Source of the DNA: Legionella sainthelensi
GTDB taxonomy: Bacteria; Pseudomonadota; Gammaproteobacteria; Legionellales; Legionellaceae
Direction of reading: 5' to 3'
DNA length: 64,000 nt
Assembly (NCBI RefSeq): GCF_900637685.1
Contig: NZ_LR134388.1
Span: 3,685,001-3,749,000 of the forward strand
In this document: in pieces, positions 1-9,100 of the stretch
Position numbering within the stretch: the stretch's first letter is position 1
Layout: each line of letters starts with the position of its first letter
Notes under the pieces: generated by a model
The model's database searches: none
Seen by the model: only the letters and a program-made list of their open reading frames with translations
What the model was told of the DNA's origin: nothing
Translations under genes and position numbers: made by a program

Positions 1-1039
1 AATCATCATCAATAAATCCATGAGCAGGTATATAGCCTACATAAGGTATTGCTCCTTGAAGATAAGACCACCATCCAAGCAAACCCTCGCCAAAGTGGTA
101 ATCATCAGTGGAAATGTATGGGAGAGATGTATTACTAAACTTCAGACCTATTAGTAGACCATACAGCGCAAAAGGCGAAATATTTTTTGAAATATTGCCG
201 CTATAACTATTTTTTTTATATCTGCGAACTACATCAATAATGGCAAGAAAAATTAACCCCATTATTAAAAAATTTAACCATATGGTTGTATTGTATTTCA
301 TGAGTCCTAGGTTAGGGGTCAAAATATATGCTGGATAAAGTGTGACATAAAATAAACTAAGCCCTAACTGCCCGACAAGAAGCAGGAATGGTAACAGTTT
401 TTTTGTTTGCGTAGGATCGTATAATGAATATATCAATGCGATAAAATATCCTAAAATTGCTATTAGCATAGAAATAAAAATAAATTTTTCATTAATAGAG
501 GCACTTAAGGAAGTTGATACCCTACTCAATATTATATAAATTTCGAGAGGAATTAATGAAATAATCAAGACTGCCAATAACAATATTCCGATCTCTTTCG
601 GACGCACTATCTTCTCGTGTGTTGCATGTAATCTAAAAATAGTTGTAATAAAAAAAATACCTGCCGCAGGTAAATATATTAATTCTGAGTTCAAACCAAC
701 CCCGAGGAGCAATGATGAAAAACCGGCCAAAAATGGTAATGACCAAATTAATATCTGCCCAGAAAACTCTTCTCCAAGGTTTGGTTTTTTTATTTGTTGA
801 TATTTATTTAATGTGTTAATTGTGACTATAAAAAATAAGAAAAAACTAAATATAAAGGCTGGGACGGCTAAAATATCTTGGAACTTAGTATCTTCTTCCC
901 AAGTGATATAACCGACAATAAAGTCTGGATAAAATGGGAGTGAGGAGATACCTAAAACAACTTTCACAGCGAAAGCACCTATAATCAATGCTCCAATAAC
1001 AACTGAAAATAGCTCATATGAAGAAATTTTTTTTACCAT
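1..1039 (-). CDS. Partial polytopic membrane protein (left window edge)
   Basis: An open frame starts at ATG 1039, just after an AAGGAAC ribosome site, and runs 346 codons off the left edge without a stop. The product is almost entirely hydrophobic with about eight or more predicted membrane segments, starting with MVKKISSYELFSVVIGALII. Near the visible end it has an acidic stretch (DDYHFGEGLLGWW) that looks like a periplasmic loop. Its size, topology and position beside a GT-C-like gene and a polysaccharide locus suggest a membrane glycosyltransferase or polysaccharide assembly protein. I do not recognise the family, and the C-terminus is missing, so the function is an inference. Confidence 0.6.
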   Translation of the reverse strand, partial: MVKKISSYELFSVVIGALIIGAFAVKVVLGISSLPFYPDFIVGYITWEEDTKFQDILAVPAFIFSFFLFFIVTINTLNKYQQIKKPNLGEEFSGQILIWSLPFLAGFSSLLLGVGLNSELIYLPAAGIFFITTIFRLHATHEKIVRPKEIGILLLAVLIISLIPLEIYIILSRVSTSLSASINEKFIFISMLIAILGYFIALIYSLYDPTQTKKLLPFLLLVGQLGLSLFYVTLYPAYILTPNLGLMKYNTTIWLNFLIMGLIFLAIIDVVRRYKKNSYSGNISKNISPFALYGLLIGLKFSNTSLPYISTDDYHFGEGLLGWWSYLQGAIPYVGYIPAHGFIDDD

Positions 1040-1774
1040 TTTTGTTCCTTGACCTAGATCGGAATCATCTTTAACTCTATCTAAAAAGGTTGTATTAGTA
1101 TTCGCTCGTTAAGTTAACACATGTGCTTCAATACCTTATTCAGTAAGGATTATAAAAATACAAATATTGGGGGTGTTGAAAAAATTAGCAGAAACACTTA
1201 ATCCACTAACAAAGGTAAAAACAATCTTTGGGAAATGCACTATTATTTTTTTAATTTGCTCTACCTGGTTGCATGAATCAAAGATAACAGAAAGGAAGAT
1301 CGGGCAGAAATCCATTCGGTGCTCTCTATAATACTCATTACTGAGTATCGTCCTTAAAAACAAGCATTCTAATCTGTCAAATTGAAGTAAGTCAACTCGA
1401 AAAAACGAATGAAAAAAGCAATTATAAAATGAATTACAATACTATTTTTATATTAAAAAATTCAGGCTATCGGAATCTGTAGTAGTTCAAACTTAATCGA
1501 CAGACTGTAGATAGATCAGAAAATTGCAAGGAGAACCAATCTTCACTTGGCTATCCTGAGCATTTAGATTGTGTTGCTAACAATATAAAACTGATATAAA
1601 TATCTGATTAAAATCATCGACAAAACAAAAGATTTCGACTAAATTCAACCAAGGCATCCATGTCATTTTATTTTCGCATAACGAATTTGCATAGTGAGAG
1701 TTTTTCAATCTTTCCTTAACAGAATCGCGTCATTAATATCAATATTGAATCACAAAACAAAGGAGATGTTTAAC
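1040..1774. other. Intergenic region between divergent membrane-protein genes
   Basis: About 730 AT-rich bases separate the minus-strand gene starting at 1039 from the plus-strand gene starting near 1775. A 75-codon minus-strand frame (1136-1363) would need a TTG start and has no recognisable product, so it is not called. No RNA gene or clear repeat is visible. Both flanking promoters presumably lie here. Confidence 0.5.
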
Positions 1775-2230
1775 GTGGTGTTTTCTAATGAAAATAGTGA
1801 ATTAAAAAACATAAACTCAGAAAAAAACTGGTTTGATTATATCTCCATTGTCCTTTTTATGATCTTTGTTTTTTTCGCAATACGTTATCAAATTAAGCTA
1901 CTATATTATATGGAATGGGGTGACGAATCCGAGACTATTGTTACAGCAAAAATGATTGTTAATGGACAATCATTATATTCCCAGATATTCAATCATCACG
2001 GCCCATTAACATTTCTTACTGGTATTGTATTAGAGAAATTTGGAAGTTTTGGAGTATCTGGACATCGTTTACCGATAGCAATACTTCAAATAATTGCTTT
2101 ATTCTCTATATATTATTCACCACTTTTAAAGTGTAGTTACTCTAGACGTCTATACACCATAACTGCAACATGTGTGATGCTTCTGTATTTACCTGATGTT
2201 TTGGTCATACCTACATATACCAAGTTCTAG
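1775..2230 (+). CDS. GT-C-like membrane glycosyltransferase, 5' part (frameshifted)
   Basis: This is the N-terminal part of a polytopic protein resembling GT-C (lipid-linked sugar) glycosyltransferases. After the first membrane helix comes the loop WGDESETIVTAKMIVNG followed by NHHGPLTFL, a typical acidic first periplasmic loop. The frame is open from GTG 1694, but AGGAG at 1761-1765 sits 9 bases before GTG 1775, so I prefer 1775. The frame stops at 2230, and the rest of the protein continues in another frame from about 2212. Restoring one base near 2205-2222 would give one protein of about 640 residues. The break is either a sequencing error or a genuine pseudogene. Confidence 0.65.
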   Translation: MVFSNENSELKNINSEKNWFDYISIVLFMIFVFFAIRYQIKLLYYMEWGDESETIVTAKMIVNGQSLYSQIFNHHGPLTFLTGIVLEKFGSFGVSGHRLPIAILQIIALFSIYYSPLLKCSYSRRLYTITATCVMLLYLPDVLVIPTYTKF

Positions 2231-3696
2231 TTGGACTGCTACTTATAATAATTTTATCGCAATATACTCTACCGGCCATTTTACAACCTGAAAAACTTTT
2301 AACTAGGCACATTTTACTCGGAAATGCTCTAATAGCGATGCTACCCTTTTTTGCAATTACCTATTTGCCCGTTGCTATTCTTTTATTTTTCGCATCCTTA
2401 CGAAAAAATTTTATTATTTTATCTTTTATCTCATTAATAATCTGTGGAATCGGTAGTATTTTCTACTTAATAAAAATTGGCTCTATCTCCGGCTTCTTTG
2501 CTTACCATATTTATTTAAACTCGACAATCCTTCCCTTATACAACGGGCAACATATCGATCCCCAATTAATACTTCACATATTTAGAATGCTAACAGGAGA
2601 TACATTACAGTTTATTTATCTTTTGATTTTAACTTTAGCCATCTTAGTGATGGCTTCTCGTGAAATTAAATTTCCTTGGCGAACAGTCTTTTTTGGTCTT
2701 GGAATTTTCAGTTTGTTACTCAGGGGGGCATTAGGGTTTCATGGTCTTCCTTTCTTGTATTCTTTATTAGCCATTCCTTTAGCATTTACAGGCAGGGAAG
2801 CTGTTGAATCACGTCAAGCACAACTTATAATCTCGTTGTTTACAGTAATGTGTACTGCTAAACTTGCATTTTTATTTCCCGAAGATAACGAAAAATTTTT
2901 GTCAAAAAAAATCCCTGAAGAGACCGAATTTGCTCAGTTGGCTTCGTCGCTTACAACTAAAGATGAGAAAATCATCGTCTATTCATTTCAAAATTTTCAA
3001 TACATAATGGCAGATAGACTGCCCGCATCAGGCCATTTCTTTTATTTACCATGGCAAGAAAAATACAATAAAAACCCGATACTTGGTATTAGTATTAACG
3101 CATGCAAAGAAATTTCAGACTACCGCCCCAAGGTGATGTATATTGATAAGTGGACGGTATGGGGCAGATATCCATGGGACAGTTATGCTGGCTGCATTCA
3201 AAAGTTTATTGATGAACAATATGTGAGGTTATATGATCGTCCTTATTACATTAGAAAAGACCTGATTGTATTCCCAGATGGTATTGATATGCAGAGACAT
3301 ATGCAGCCTAGTGTACAACTTAATAATGTGAATACAATCAAACTATCGCTGCTCTCTCTTCCTAATGAGAGTTCAAATAACCAAAAATTGAAGCGCATAG
3401 GTGTAATGTTCGGAACATATGGAAAACAGAATCAGGGAGAGGCTGAGTTAAAACTTTTTTCTCTAGATGGAGCTATTCGTTCACAGCGATTTTCATTGTT
3501 GGAATTGACAGATAATAAATATCGATATTTTAATGTGCCAAATGCTACTTATAATTCTGGAGAAATTCGATCAATATCGGGTAGTGGTATTAGTACATGG
3601 GAAAGTCATGATAATAAAAATGGAGTCTTGACTTGCATCAAGTACGAATATGAGGATGGCAAGCAACTGTTTACTCCTGGATGCCCGCTCGTTTGA
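2212..3696 (+). pseudogene. GT-C-like membrane glycosyltransferase, 3' part
   Basis: This is the continuation of the gene starting at 1775, read in the next frame and open from 2197. The first usable internal ATG is 2338. It carries further membrane helices up to about position 2880. A soluble C-terminal region follows, with alternating beta-rich segments ending in KQLFTPGCPLV, probably a periplasmic beta-sandwich. There is no ribosome site before 2338, which supports a broken gene rather than an independent one. The gene is convergent with the GT2 gene downstream, and a perfect hairpin lies between them. Confidence 0.6.
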
Positions 3697-3782
3697 TCAT
3701 CCTCTATCAAAAAAAGGGTTCTTTTCATGAAAAAAGTAACAGGTAAGTTATAGTTATAACCAGACCACTTCAATTTCGAAAT

Positions 3783-3817
3783 TAAGAATCTAAATATAAA
3801 ATATATTTAGATTCTTA
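3783..3817. terminator. Perfect 16-bp hairpin, bidirectional terminator
   Basis: Bases 3783-3798 pair perfectly with 3802-3817 around a 3-base AAA loop. The hairpin lies between the stop of the plus-strand GT-C gene (3696) and the stop of the minus-strand GT2 gene (3820). An AT-only stem is weak, but the position between convergent genes fits a shared terminator. Confidence 0.6.
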
Positions 3818-3819
3818 TA

Positions 3820-5841
3820 TTACATGGAAGAAACTCGTGGAGGAAACGCTAAAGAATAATGACTGCATGTTAAACTTAAATTAGGATTATAAAAGGGATC
3901 CCTTTCAAGTAAATTGCCCCAATGTTCTAACATATAATTTATTTCTCTTCCTGCTTGCGTTTTTTCCTCTTGAGTCTGAGCTACACCTCTTGTTAAAGAC
4001 TCATAATGGTATAGTTCTGCAAAGGGGGTCCAGAAAATTCTGTACCCTTTTTTATAAGCACGCAAACAAAGATCTACGTCATTAAAAGCAACAACAAGAG
4101 TATTTTCCTCGAAACCATTTAACTCTTCAAATACTAAACGTCGCATCGCCATGCATGCAGCCGTAACTGCCAAAAAATTTTGGGATAATGAGTCTTTTCC
4201 CATGTATCCATGTTGTTTTCTAGGCCATCTTGAAAAGATATGCCCCGCCACTGACCCATAACCACCTATGACCCCAGCATGTTGAATAGTGTCATCCGGG
4301 TAATAAAGCTTAGCACCCACTATTCCAACTTCAGGTCTTATCACCTGGCTAACCATTTCTGTTAACCACGAGGGGGTTATCACTTCTGTATCATTATTAA
4401 GAAAAAGAAGTATATCTCCCTGCGTCTTACTAACAGCAAAATTGTTAATCTTTGAATAATTAAAAGGTTTATTATAGGAAATAATTTTAATTTTTTGATT
4501 ATGCATGAGCTGCTTAAAATAAGCATGAGTTTCTTGTTGTTGACTTTGATTATCAACAATTATCACTTCAAAATTTTGATACTCTGTTTTTTTAAGAATA
4601 CTCTCTATACAACATTTAAGAACTTCAACCTTATCTTTTGTTGGTATAATAATGCTTACTAAAGGCTGCTCCTTAGGCAAGGAGTAAGTCACCCTATGAA
4701 AATTAGGTAATAAAGGGTTCTTTGTCACTTGCACTCCAACTACCTTTTGACGCTCTAAATGAGATTGAATTGCTTTTCGAGCCGCATCTTCACAGGTATA
4801 TGCTTTTGAATTCGACACAGACGCAGGAACAATACGCCAGTGATATAAAATGTGTGGAATATGACGAATTTGATCTGGCGTAATCACTTCAATCACTCGA
4901 AGTGCCAAATCATAATCTTGGCTTCCCTCATAACCTTTACGAAAGCCACCTATTTCATTAACTACCGAACGTTTATAAACACCTAAATGACTAATAAAAT
5001 TATGGCTGTAAAACAAATCTGGATTCCAATCTGATTTAAAGTATGGTTCGCAGCGTCTTCCGTGATCATCAATTTTATCTTCATCACTATAAATTAAGGT
5101 GGCGTTAGGATAAGCATTCAATTCTTCGACGATCTTATACAATGCATGTTCAGTTAACTCATCATCGTGATCTAATAAAGCAACAAACTCACCCGTCGCC
5201 AGTTGTAATGCGCTGTTACTTGATTCTGCAATATGGCCGTTGGCTTCCCGGTAAATTACCTTAATACGCGGATCTTTTTTTGCATAATAGCTTAGAAGGT
5301 TTTTAATATGGCTGGCTGAAGAAGCATCATCGGCAATACAAAGTTCCCAGTATGGATAGAGCTGGTTTAAAACGGAATCAATCGCGAGTTTTAGCCATTT
5401 TTCAGGAGTGTTATAAACTGGCATAATCACAGAAATCGTAGGCTTATATTTTAGATCGGCTATTTTTCTTTTAATATTTTTTTTATCTACATCAGTCAAA
5501 GTATCGTATAAACTAACCCATGTTTGATAGTTTTTTTTGGTAGTTGGGACTTTCTTCCGTGATTTTTCAAAATGCACTAAAGGATTGATCCCCTTTTGTT
5601 GTACTTTAGGATTCTCAAGTAAATAATCTACCGTTGAAAAATTGGGGCCCGGATCACGTCTTTCTACTGCACCATATTGTACGTAATGGAGCACTGGATC
5701 TAATCCAGCAGCTTTTACATCAGGATAAGTATCTAAATACCAGTCGGCATCAAAATAGGCACTCCTTTTACAAATTTTAATCGCTTTTTTATTTATACCT
5801 AACGCCTTTTTTTTTCGCCATATCTCCATGAATTGAAACAT
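3820..5841 (-). CDS. Two-domain GT2 family glycosyltransferase
   Basis: A 673-residue cytoplasmic protein that probably adds sugars to a surface polysaccharide. Residues about 25-95 form a small module containing YPDVKAAGLDP and YGAVERRDPGP. A first GT2 domain starts near residue 133 (TISVIMPVYNT) with LLDHDDELT near 222 as the nucleotide/metal-binding acids. A second GT2 domain starts near 390 (VSIIIPTKDK) with FLNNDTEVI and the late FNDVDLCLRAYKKGY motif. AGGGAAAAAA precedes ATG 5841. It is the last gene of the minus-strand wzm-wzt-ruler cluster. The N-terminal module is shared with the C-terminus of the preceding ruler protein. The sugar specificity cannot be read from sequence. Confidence 0.88.
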   Translation of the reverse strand: MFQFMEIWRKKKALGINKKAIKICKRSAYFDADWYLDTYPDVKAAGLDPVLHYVQYGAVERRDPGPNFSTVDYLLENPKVQQKGINPLVHFEKSRKKVPTTKKNYQTWVSLYDTLTDVDKKNIKRKIADLKYKPTISVIMPVYNTPEKWLKLAIDSVLNQLYPYWELCIADDASSASHIKNLLSYYAKKDPRIKVIYREANGHIAESSNSALQLATGEFVALLDHDDELTEHALYKIVEELNAYPNATLIYSDEDKIDDHGRRCEPYFKSDWNPDLFYSHNFISHLGVYKRSVVNEIGGFRKGYEGSQDYDLALRVIEVITPDQIRHIPHILYHWRIVPASVSNSKAYTCEDAARKAIQSHLERQKVVGVQVTKNPLLPNFHRVTYSLPKEQPLVSIIIPTKDKVEVLKCCIESILKKTEYQNFEVIIVDNQSQQQETHAYFKQLMHNQKIKIISYNKPFNYSKINNFAVSKTQGDILLFLNNDTEVITPSWLTEMVSQVIRPEVGIVGAKLYYPDDTIQHAGVIGGYGSVAGHIFSRWPRKQHGYMGKDSLSQNFLAVTAACMAMRRLVFEELNGFEENTLVVAFNDVDLCLRAYKKGYRIFWTPFAELYHYESLTRGVAQTQEEKTQAGREINYMLEHWGNLLERDPFYNPNLSLTCSHYSLAFPPRVSSM

Positions 5842-5990
5842 TTTTTTCCCTATTTCACATAAATCGAATGAGCACTCTCAGAAAGTTAGTCTATCTGAGC
5901 AGGTAATACTTTAGTGTATTAATCTGCTTAACACAACACTGATTTTATTAATATTTTTCTGCATAATTATTATCATAATAAGTTATTTTC

Positions 5991-7080
5991 TCAAGAGAAA
6001 TGAACCTCAAAATGTACTAAAGGATTAATTCTCATTCTTTCTACTTCTGGATTTTCCTCTATATAAAATGCGGTTGAAAAATTAGGCCCGGGATCGCGCT
6101 TTTCAGCCGCACCATATTTTACATAATGGATCACTGGATCTAGCCCTGCAGCTTTGACATCGGGATAATGATCTAAGTACCAATTCTCATCAAAAAAAAC
6201 ACTGCGACTACAAATTTTAAGAGGATTTCTTAATATTTTTTTTCTAACTCTACGCGTCAATTGATGTATTTTTTTGTTTTTGAGAGATCTTATGGTTTGT
6301 TCTAAAAATAATATTTTTTTATTTTTAGATGAAAAAAGAATTTCTAAATTTCGAATATGTTTTTCTTTATCCGCAACCATACGCTCTATAGTTTCAAAAC
6401 AGTTCTGGTTTTCAACAAGCATATATTCTATGTTCTCAATATGCCTGTCTTTATCCGCAACCATACGCGCCATAGCTTCAATATGGTTCTCTTTTTCAAC
6501 AAGCATATATTCTATGTTTTCAATATGCCTGTCTTTATCCACAACCATACGCGCCATAGTTTCAATATAGTTCTCTTTTTCAACGAGCATATATTCTATG
6601 TTTTCAATATGCCTGTCTTTATCCGCAACCATACGCGCCATAGTTTCAATATGGTTCTCTTTTTCAACAAGCATATATTCTATGTTTTCAATATGCCTGT
6701 CTTTATCCACAACCATACGAGCCATAGTTTCAATATGGTTCTCTTTTTCAACAAGCATATATTCTATGTTTTCAATATGCCTGTCTTTGTCGGCAACTAC
6801 ATGCTCCAGGGGTGAAACATGGTTCTCTTTTTCTTCAAGCAGGTGCTCTATATTTCCAATATGCCTGTCTTTGTCGGCAACTACATGCTCCAGGGTTGCA
6901 ACATAATTCTCTTTTTCCTCAAGCAGGTGCTCTATATTTCCAATATGCCTGTCTTTGTCGGCAATTACATGCTCCAGGGTTACAACATGATTCTTTTTTT
7001 CCTCAAGCAGGTACTCTATATTTCCAATATGCCTGTCTTTGTCGGCAATTACATGCTCCAGGGTTACAACATGATTCTTT
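5991..7080 (-). pseudogene. 3' part of coiled-coil ruler protein with YPDV module
   Basis: This is the continuation, after a one-base frameshift at 7078-7083, of the methyltransferase/coiled-coil gene that starts at 9100. The frame is open from the frameshift to the stop at 5991; the first internal ATG giving a large product is 6758. It encodes most of the 28-residue coiled-coil repeats (DKDRHIENIEYMLVEKEN type). After the last degenerate repeats comes a C-terminal module of about 75 residues with WYLDHYPDVKAAGLDP and YGAAEKRDPGPNF. That module closely matches the N-terminus of the next gene, the GT2 protein. No ribosome site is seen before 6758, so independent translation is doubtful. Confidence 0.65.
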
Positions 7081-7300
7081 TTTCCTCAAGTATGTACTCT
7101 ATATTTCCAATATGCCTGTCTTTGTCGGCAATTACATGCTCCAAGGTTGCAACATGATTCTCTTTTTCCTCAAGCATGTACTCTATATTTCCAATATGCC
7201 TGTCTTTGTCGACGATTACATGCTTCAGAATTTCAATTTGATTCTCTTTTTCTTTTAGCATATGTTCTAAATTACAGATATGCCTATCTTTATCTTCTAG
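6357..7300 (-). repeat. Tandem 84-bp coding repeat (28-aa coiled-coil unit)
   Basis: The marker ATGCCTGTCTTT (plus strand) or close variants recurs at 6357, 6441, 6525, 6609, 6693, 6777, 6861, 6945, 7029, 7112, 7196 and 7280. Every interval is exactly 84 bp except 7029-7112, which is 83. Each unit encodes 28 residues, exactly four heptads, with hydrophobic or lysine residues at a/d positions 2, 5, 9, 12, 16, 19, 23 and 26. Two subfamilies are visible: IGNIEY/LEHVIA units at 6780-7280 and IENIEY/MARMVA units at 6440-6780. The outermost units are degenerate. High identity between units implies recent expansion and makes unit-number change likely. Confidence 0.92.
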
Positions 7301-9100
7301 GACATGAATATGTTTATCTGCTTCTTCCAGTATATGCTCTAAATTCTTAATATGATTATCTTTATCCGTGATCGCTTTTTCTAGACTCTGGATATGCTTA
7401 GTATAATCAGTTATTACATAATTCCAATTCGAAAACCGAAGAGGCGAAGATAAATTAGATACTGCAGTTTTATCTTGAGCGACTTTACATTGAAATAGAG
7501 ATTCTAGCTCATAATAAGAGTGAATTTTATCCTCACCCACTTCATAACCCATTTCCTTATACAGTGCTAAAAATAATCCTAATAGTGTGTTGGGAAAAGC
7601 ACTTTGTGCTTTTCCATAGCATGAAATTATGTTATTTAACATAAGCACACTACGAAATATAAGAAATCCTGCAGGTATTGGGTACTCCCATGACCATTCT
7701 TGATCTATTGCGCTAGGTTTCCCATTTGGGGCAATTATTATATTTTGAGGAATTAGATCAATGCTATTTCCAGGTAAAAGTGTATCAATATTAATTTTGT
7801 TAATTGGTTTATTTTTTAAAGTAAGGGATGCTAAAATGAACAAATATTTTTTAAAATATAAACTCACTTCCTTAATAGACCATCCATCACGTACTACAAT
7901 ATCTATAAAGTCACAGGACAAAAGTTTGCCTTTTATGTAAACAGCCTTTTCTTGCAGAGAATGCGAAAGCGCCTGGTCTTTTAAGTCTGAAACAGCGTCG
8001 GATTCAAGCAGCTTGCATTGTACTTCAATATTTCCTTTTTTAGTGTTTAAGAATAAAGTTTCCTTACAAAATGGTTTCGCCCTATGTGTAGAGTAGTGAT
8101 ACGCTAAAATCTCTGAAGAAGATAATTTAGTCTTTGAGGTTTGTGCCACAATTAAAAAAGAATTCGCAAGATCGAGACCTAGTTCATTTTTTAGAACCAC
8201 AGGCCAAACTAATTCAGGTGAGAAAAACAAATGAGGTGGTAATTGAGGGTCTGCTCTCACCCCATGGGTTACTAACATTCCCGGATCAAACTCTTGATTG
8301 GAGAAGCCTCGTTGAGTAATGATGGACAACGGTAACTTGTAATCAGGAAATGGAGCAAAAAACTCATTTTCTATAAACCCTGCTTGATGGAGATGATTAT
8401 TTAAAGTATGCCGGCCGTAAGTTGTGGGTTGTTTGCCTTTATAACGCCCCTCTATTCCATACAAAGGTTGACCATGATGATCTTCAGGAGCCCCAGCAAA
8501 ATATTTAAGCCCTAGCTGATTTTCAATTGCGATAATGAGACGCCCTTCGGGTTTTAACATAGATTTAACGTGTTGAAGCATACTTTGTACGGGACACTCA
8601 CCGGGCATAAATAAATTGGCGTACTCCAATACACCAATTAAGGTAATCACATCAAACTTCTCATGGCCAACAAATTTATGAAATTGCTCACAGACCACTG
8701 CTACATTATTCAAGTCTCGGGTACGAGCACGCGTAATCACCGCACGTCTTAATGTTCCTTCAAGTGCTAAAACATTGGCTCCGCATTCCCCTAAATAACG
8801 AGTTATTGCTCCACAACCTGAACCGATCTCAAGCACATCCGAGCCCGGTAAAATATTTTGAAAAGGACGCAAAATATTCGCTCTACTCGCGCTCAGGTGA
8901 TACAAAGAAGGCCAGTCAACACAATGTTTTTTTAATTCCGGTGAAAATAATGAAACATCTTGGGCTTTAGAAATTACGGCGGCAATACGATTTTCTACCT
9001 CATCACCATCATTATAAGCAATACTCTCACAATCAGCTTTCAACCATATCCGAGTATTAGGATCTAGAGAATAACCAAGGTTAGAAAGTAAAGGGTTCAT
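7064..9100 (-). CDS. WbdD-like O-antigen chain terminator/ruler: methyltransferase plus coiled coil (frameshifted)
   Basis: The N-terminal half is a SAM-dependent methyltransferase: motif I VLEIGSGCGAITRYLG sits near residues 88-103 and DVITLIGVLEYAN near 155-168. A middle region near 455-490 contains DLIPQNIII and AIDQEWSWEYP, resembling the kinase-like part that follows the methyltransferase in WbdD-type proteins. From about residue 580 the protein becomes the 28-residue heptad repeat. The frame terminates at 7064 because a T6 tract (7078-7083) has one base fewer than sister repeats; with it restored the protein would be about 1036 residues. The start overlaps the wzt stop by 4 bp (ATGA). 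By analogy with WbdD it would methylate or cap the growing polysaccharide, with coil length setting chain length. That role is inferred from architecture and context. Confidence 0.75.
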   Translation of the reverse strand: MNPLLSNLGYSLDPNTRIWLKADCESIAYNDGDEVENRIAAVISKAQDVSLFSPELKKHCVDWPSLYHLSASRANILRPFQNILPGSDVLEIGSGCGAITRYLGECGANVLALEGTLRRAVITRARTRDLNNVAVVCEQFHKFVGHEKFDVITLIGVLEYANLFMPGECPVQSMLQHVKSMLKPEGRLIIAIENQLGLKYFAGAPEDHHGQPLYGIEGRYKGKQPTTYGRHTLNNHLHQAGFIENEFFAPFPDYKLPLSIITQRGFSNQEFDPGMLVTHGVRADPQLPPHLFFSPELVWPVVLKNELGLDLANSFLIVAQTSKTKLSSSEILAYHYSTHRAKPFCKETLFLNTKKGNIEVQCKLLESDAVSDLKDQALSHSLQEKAVYIKGKLLSCDFIDIVVRDGWSIKEVSLYFKKYLFILASLTLKNKPINKINIDTLLPGNSIDLIPQNIIIAPNGKPSAIDQEWSWEYPIPAGFLIFRSVLMLNNIISCYGKAQSAFPNTLLGLFLALYKEMGYEVGEDKIHSYYELESLFQCKVAQDKTAVSNLSSPLRFSNWNYVITDYTKHIQSLEKAITDKDNHIKNLEHILEEADKHIHVLEDKDRHICNLEHMLKEKENQIEILKHVIVDKDRHIGNIEYMLEEKENHVATLEHVIADKDRHIGNIEYILEEKRIML

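Noticed and set aside
1136..1363. 75-codon minus-strand frame in the first intergenic region
   Set aside because: It needs a TTG start, has no ribosome site and no recognisable product. It may be chance in AT-rich DNA.
7078..7083. Programmed -1 ribosomal frameshift at the A-rich tract of the ruler gene
   Set aside because: The tract on the coding strand is read GAA AAA AGA. It is not in register for the X-XXY-YYZ slippery heptamer, and no downstream structure was evident. An indel explains it better.
6357..7300. CRISPR array interpretation of the regular 84-bp spacing
   Set aside because: The whole 84-bp unit repeats, with no unique spacers, and it encodes a continuous heptad pattern on the minus strand.
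6274..7350. Five overlapping plus-strand frames of 67-152 codons opposite the repeat array
   Set aside because: They are antisense shadows of the 84-bp coding repeat. Because 84 is divisible by three, any stop-free unit stays open in every copy. No ribosome sites are seen.
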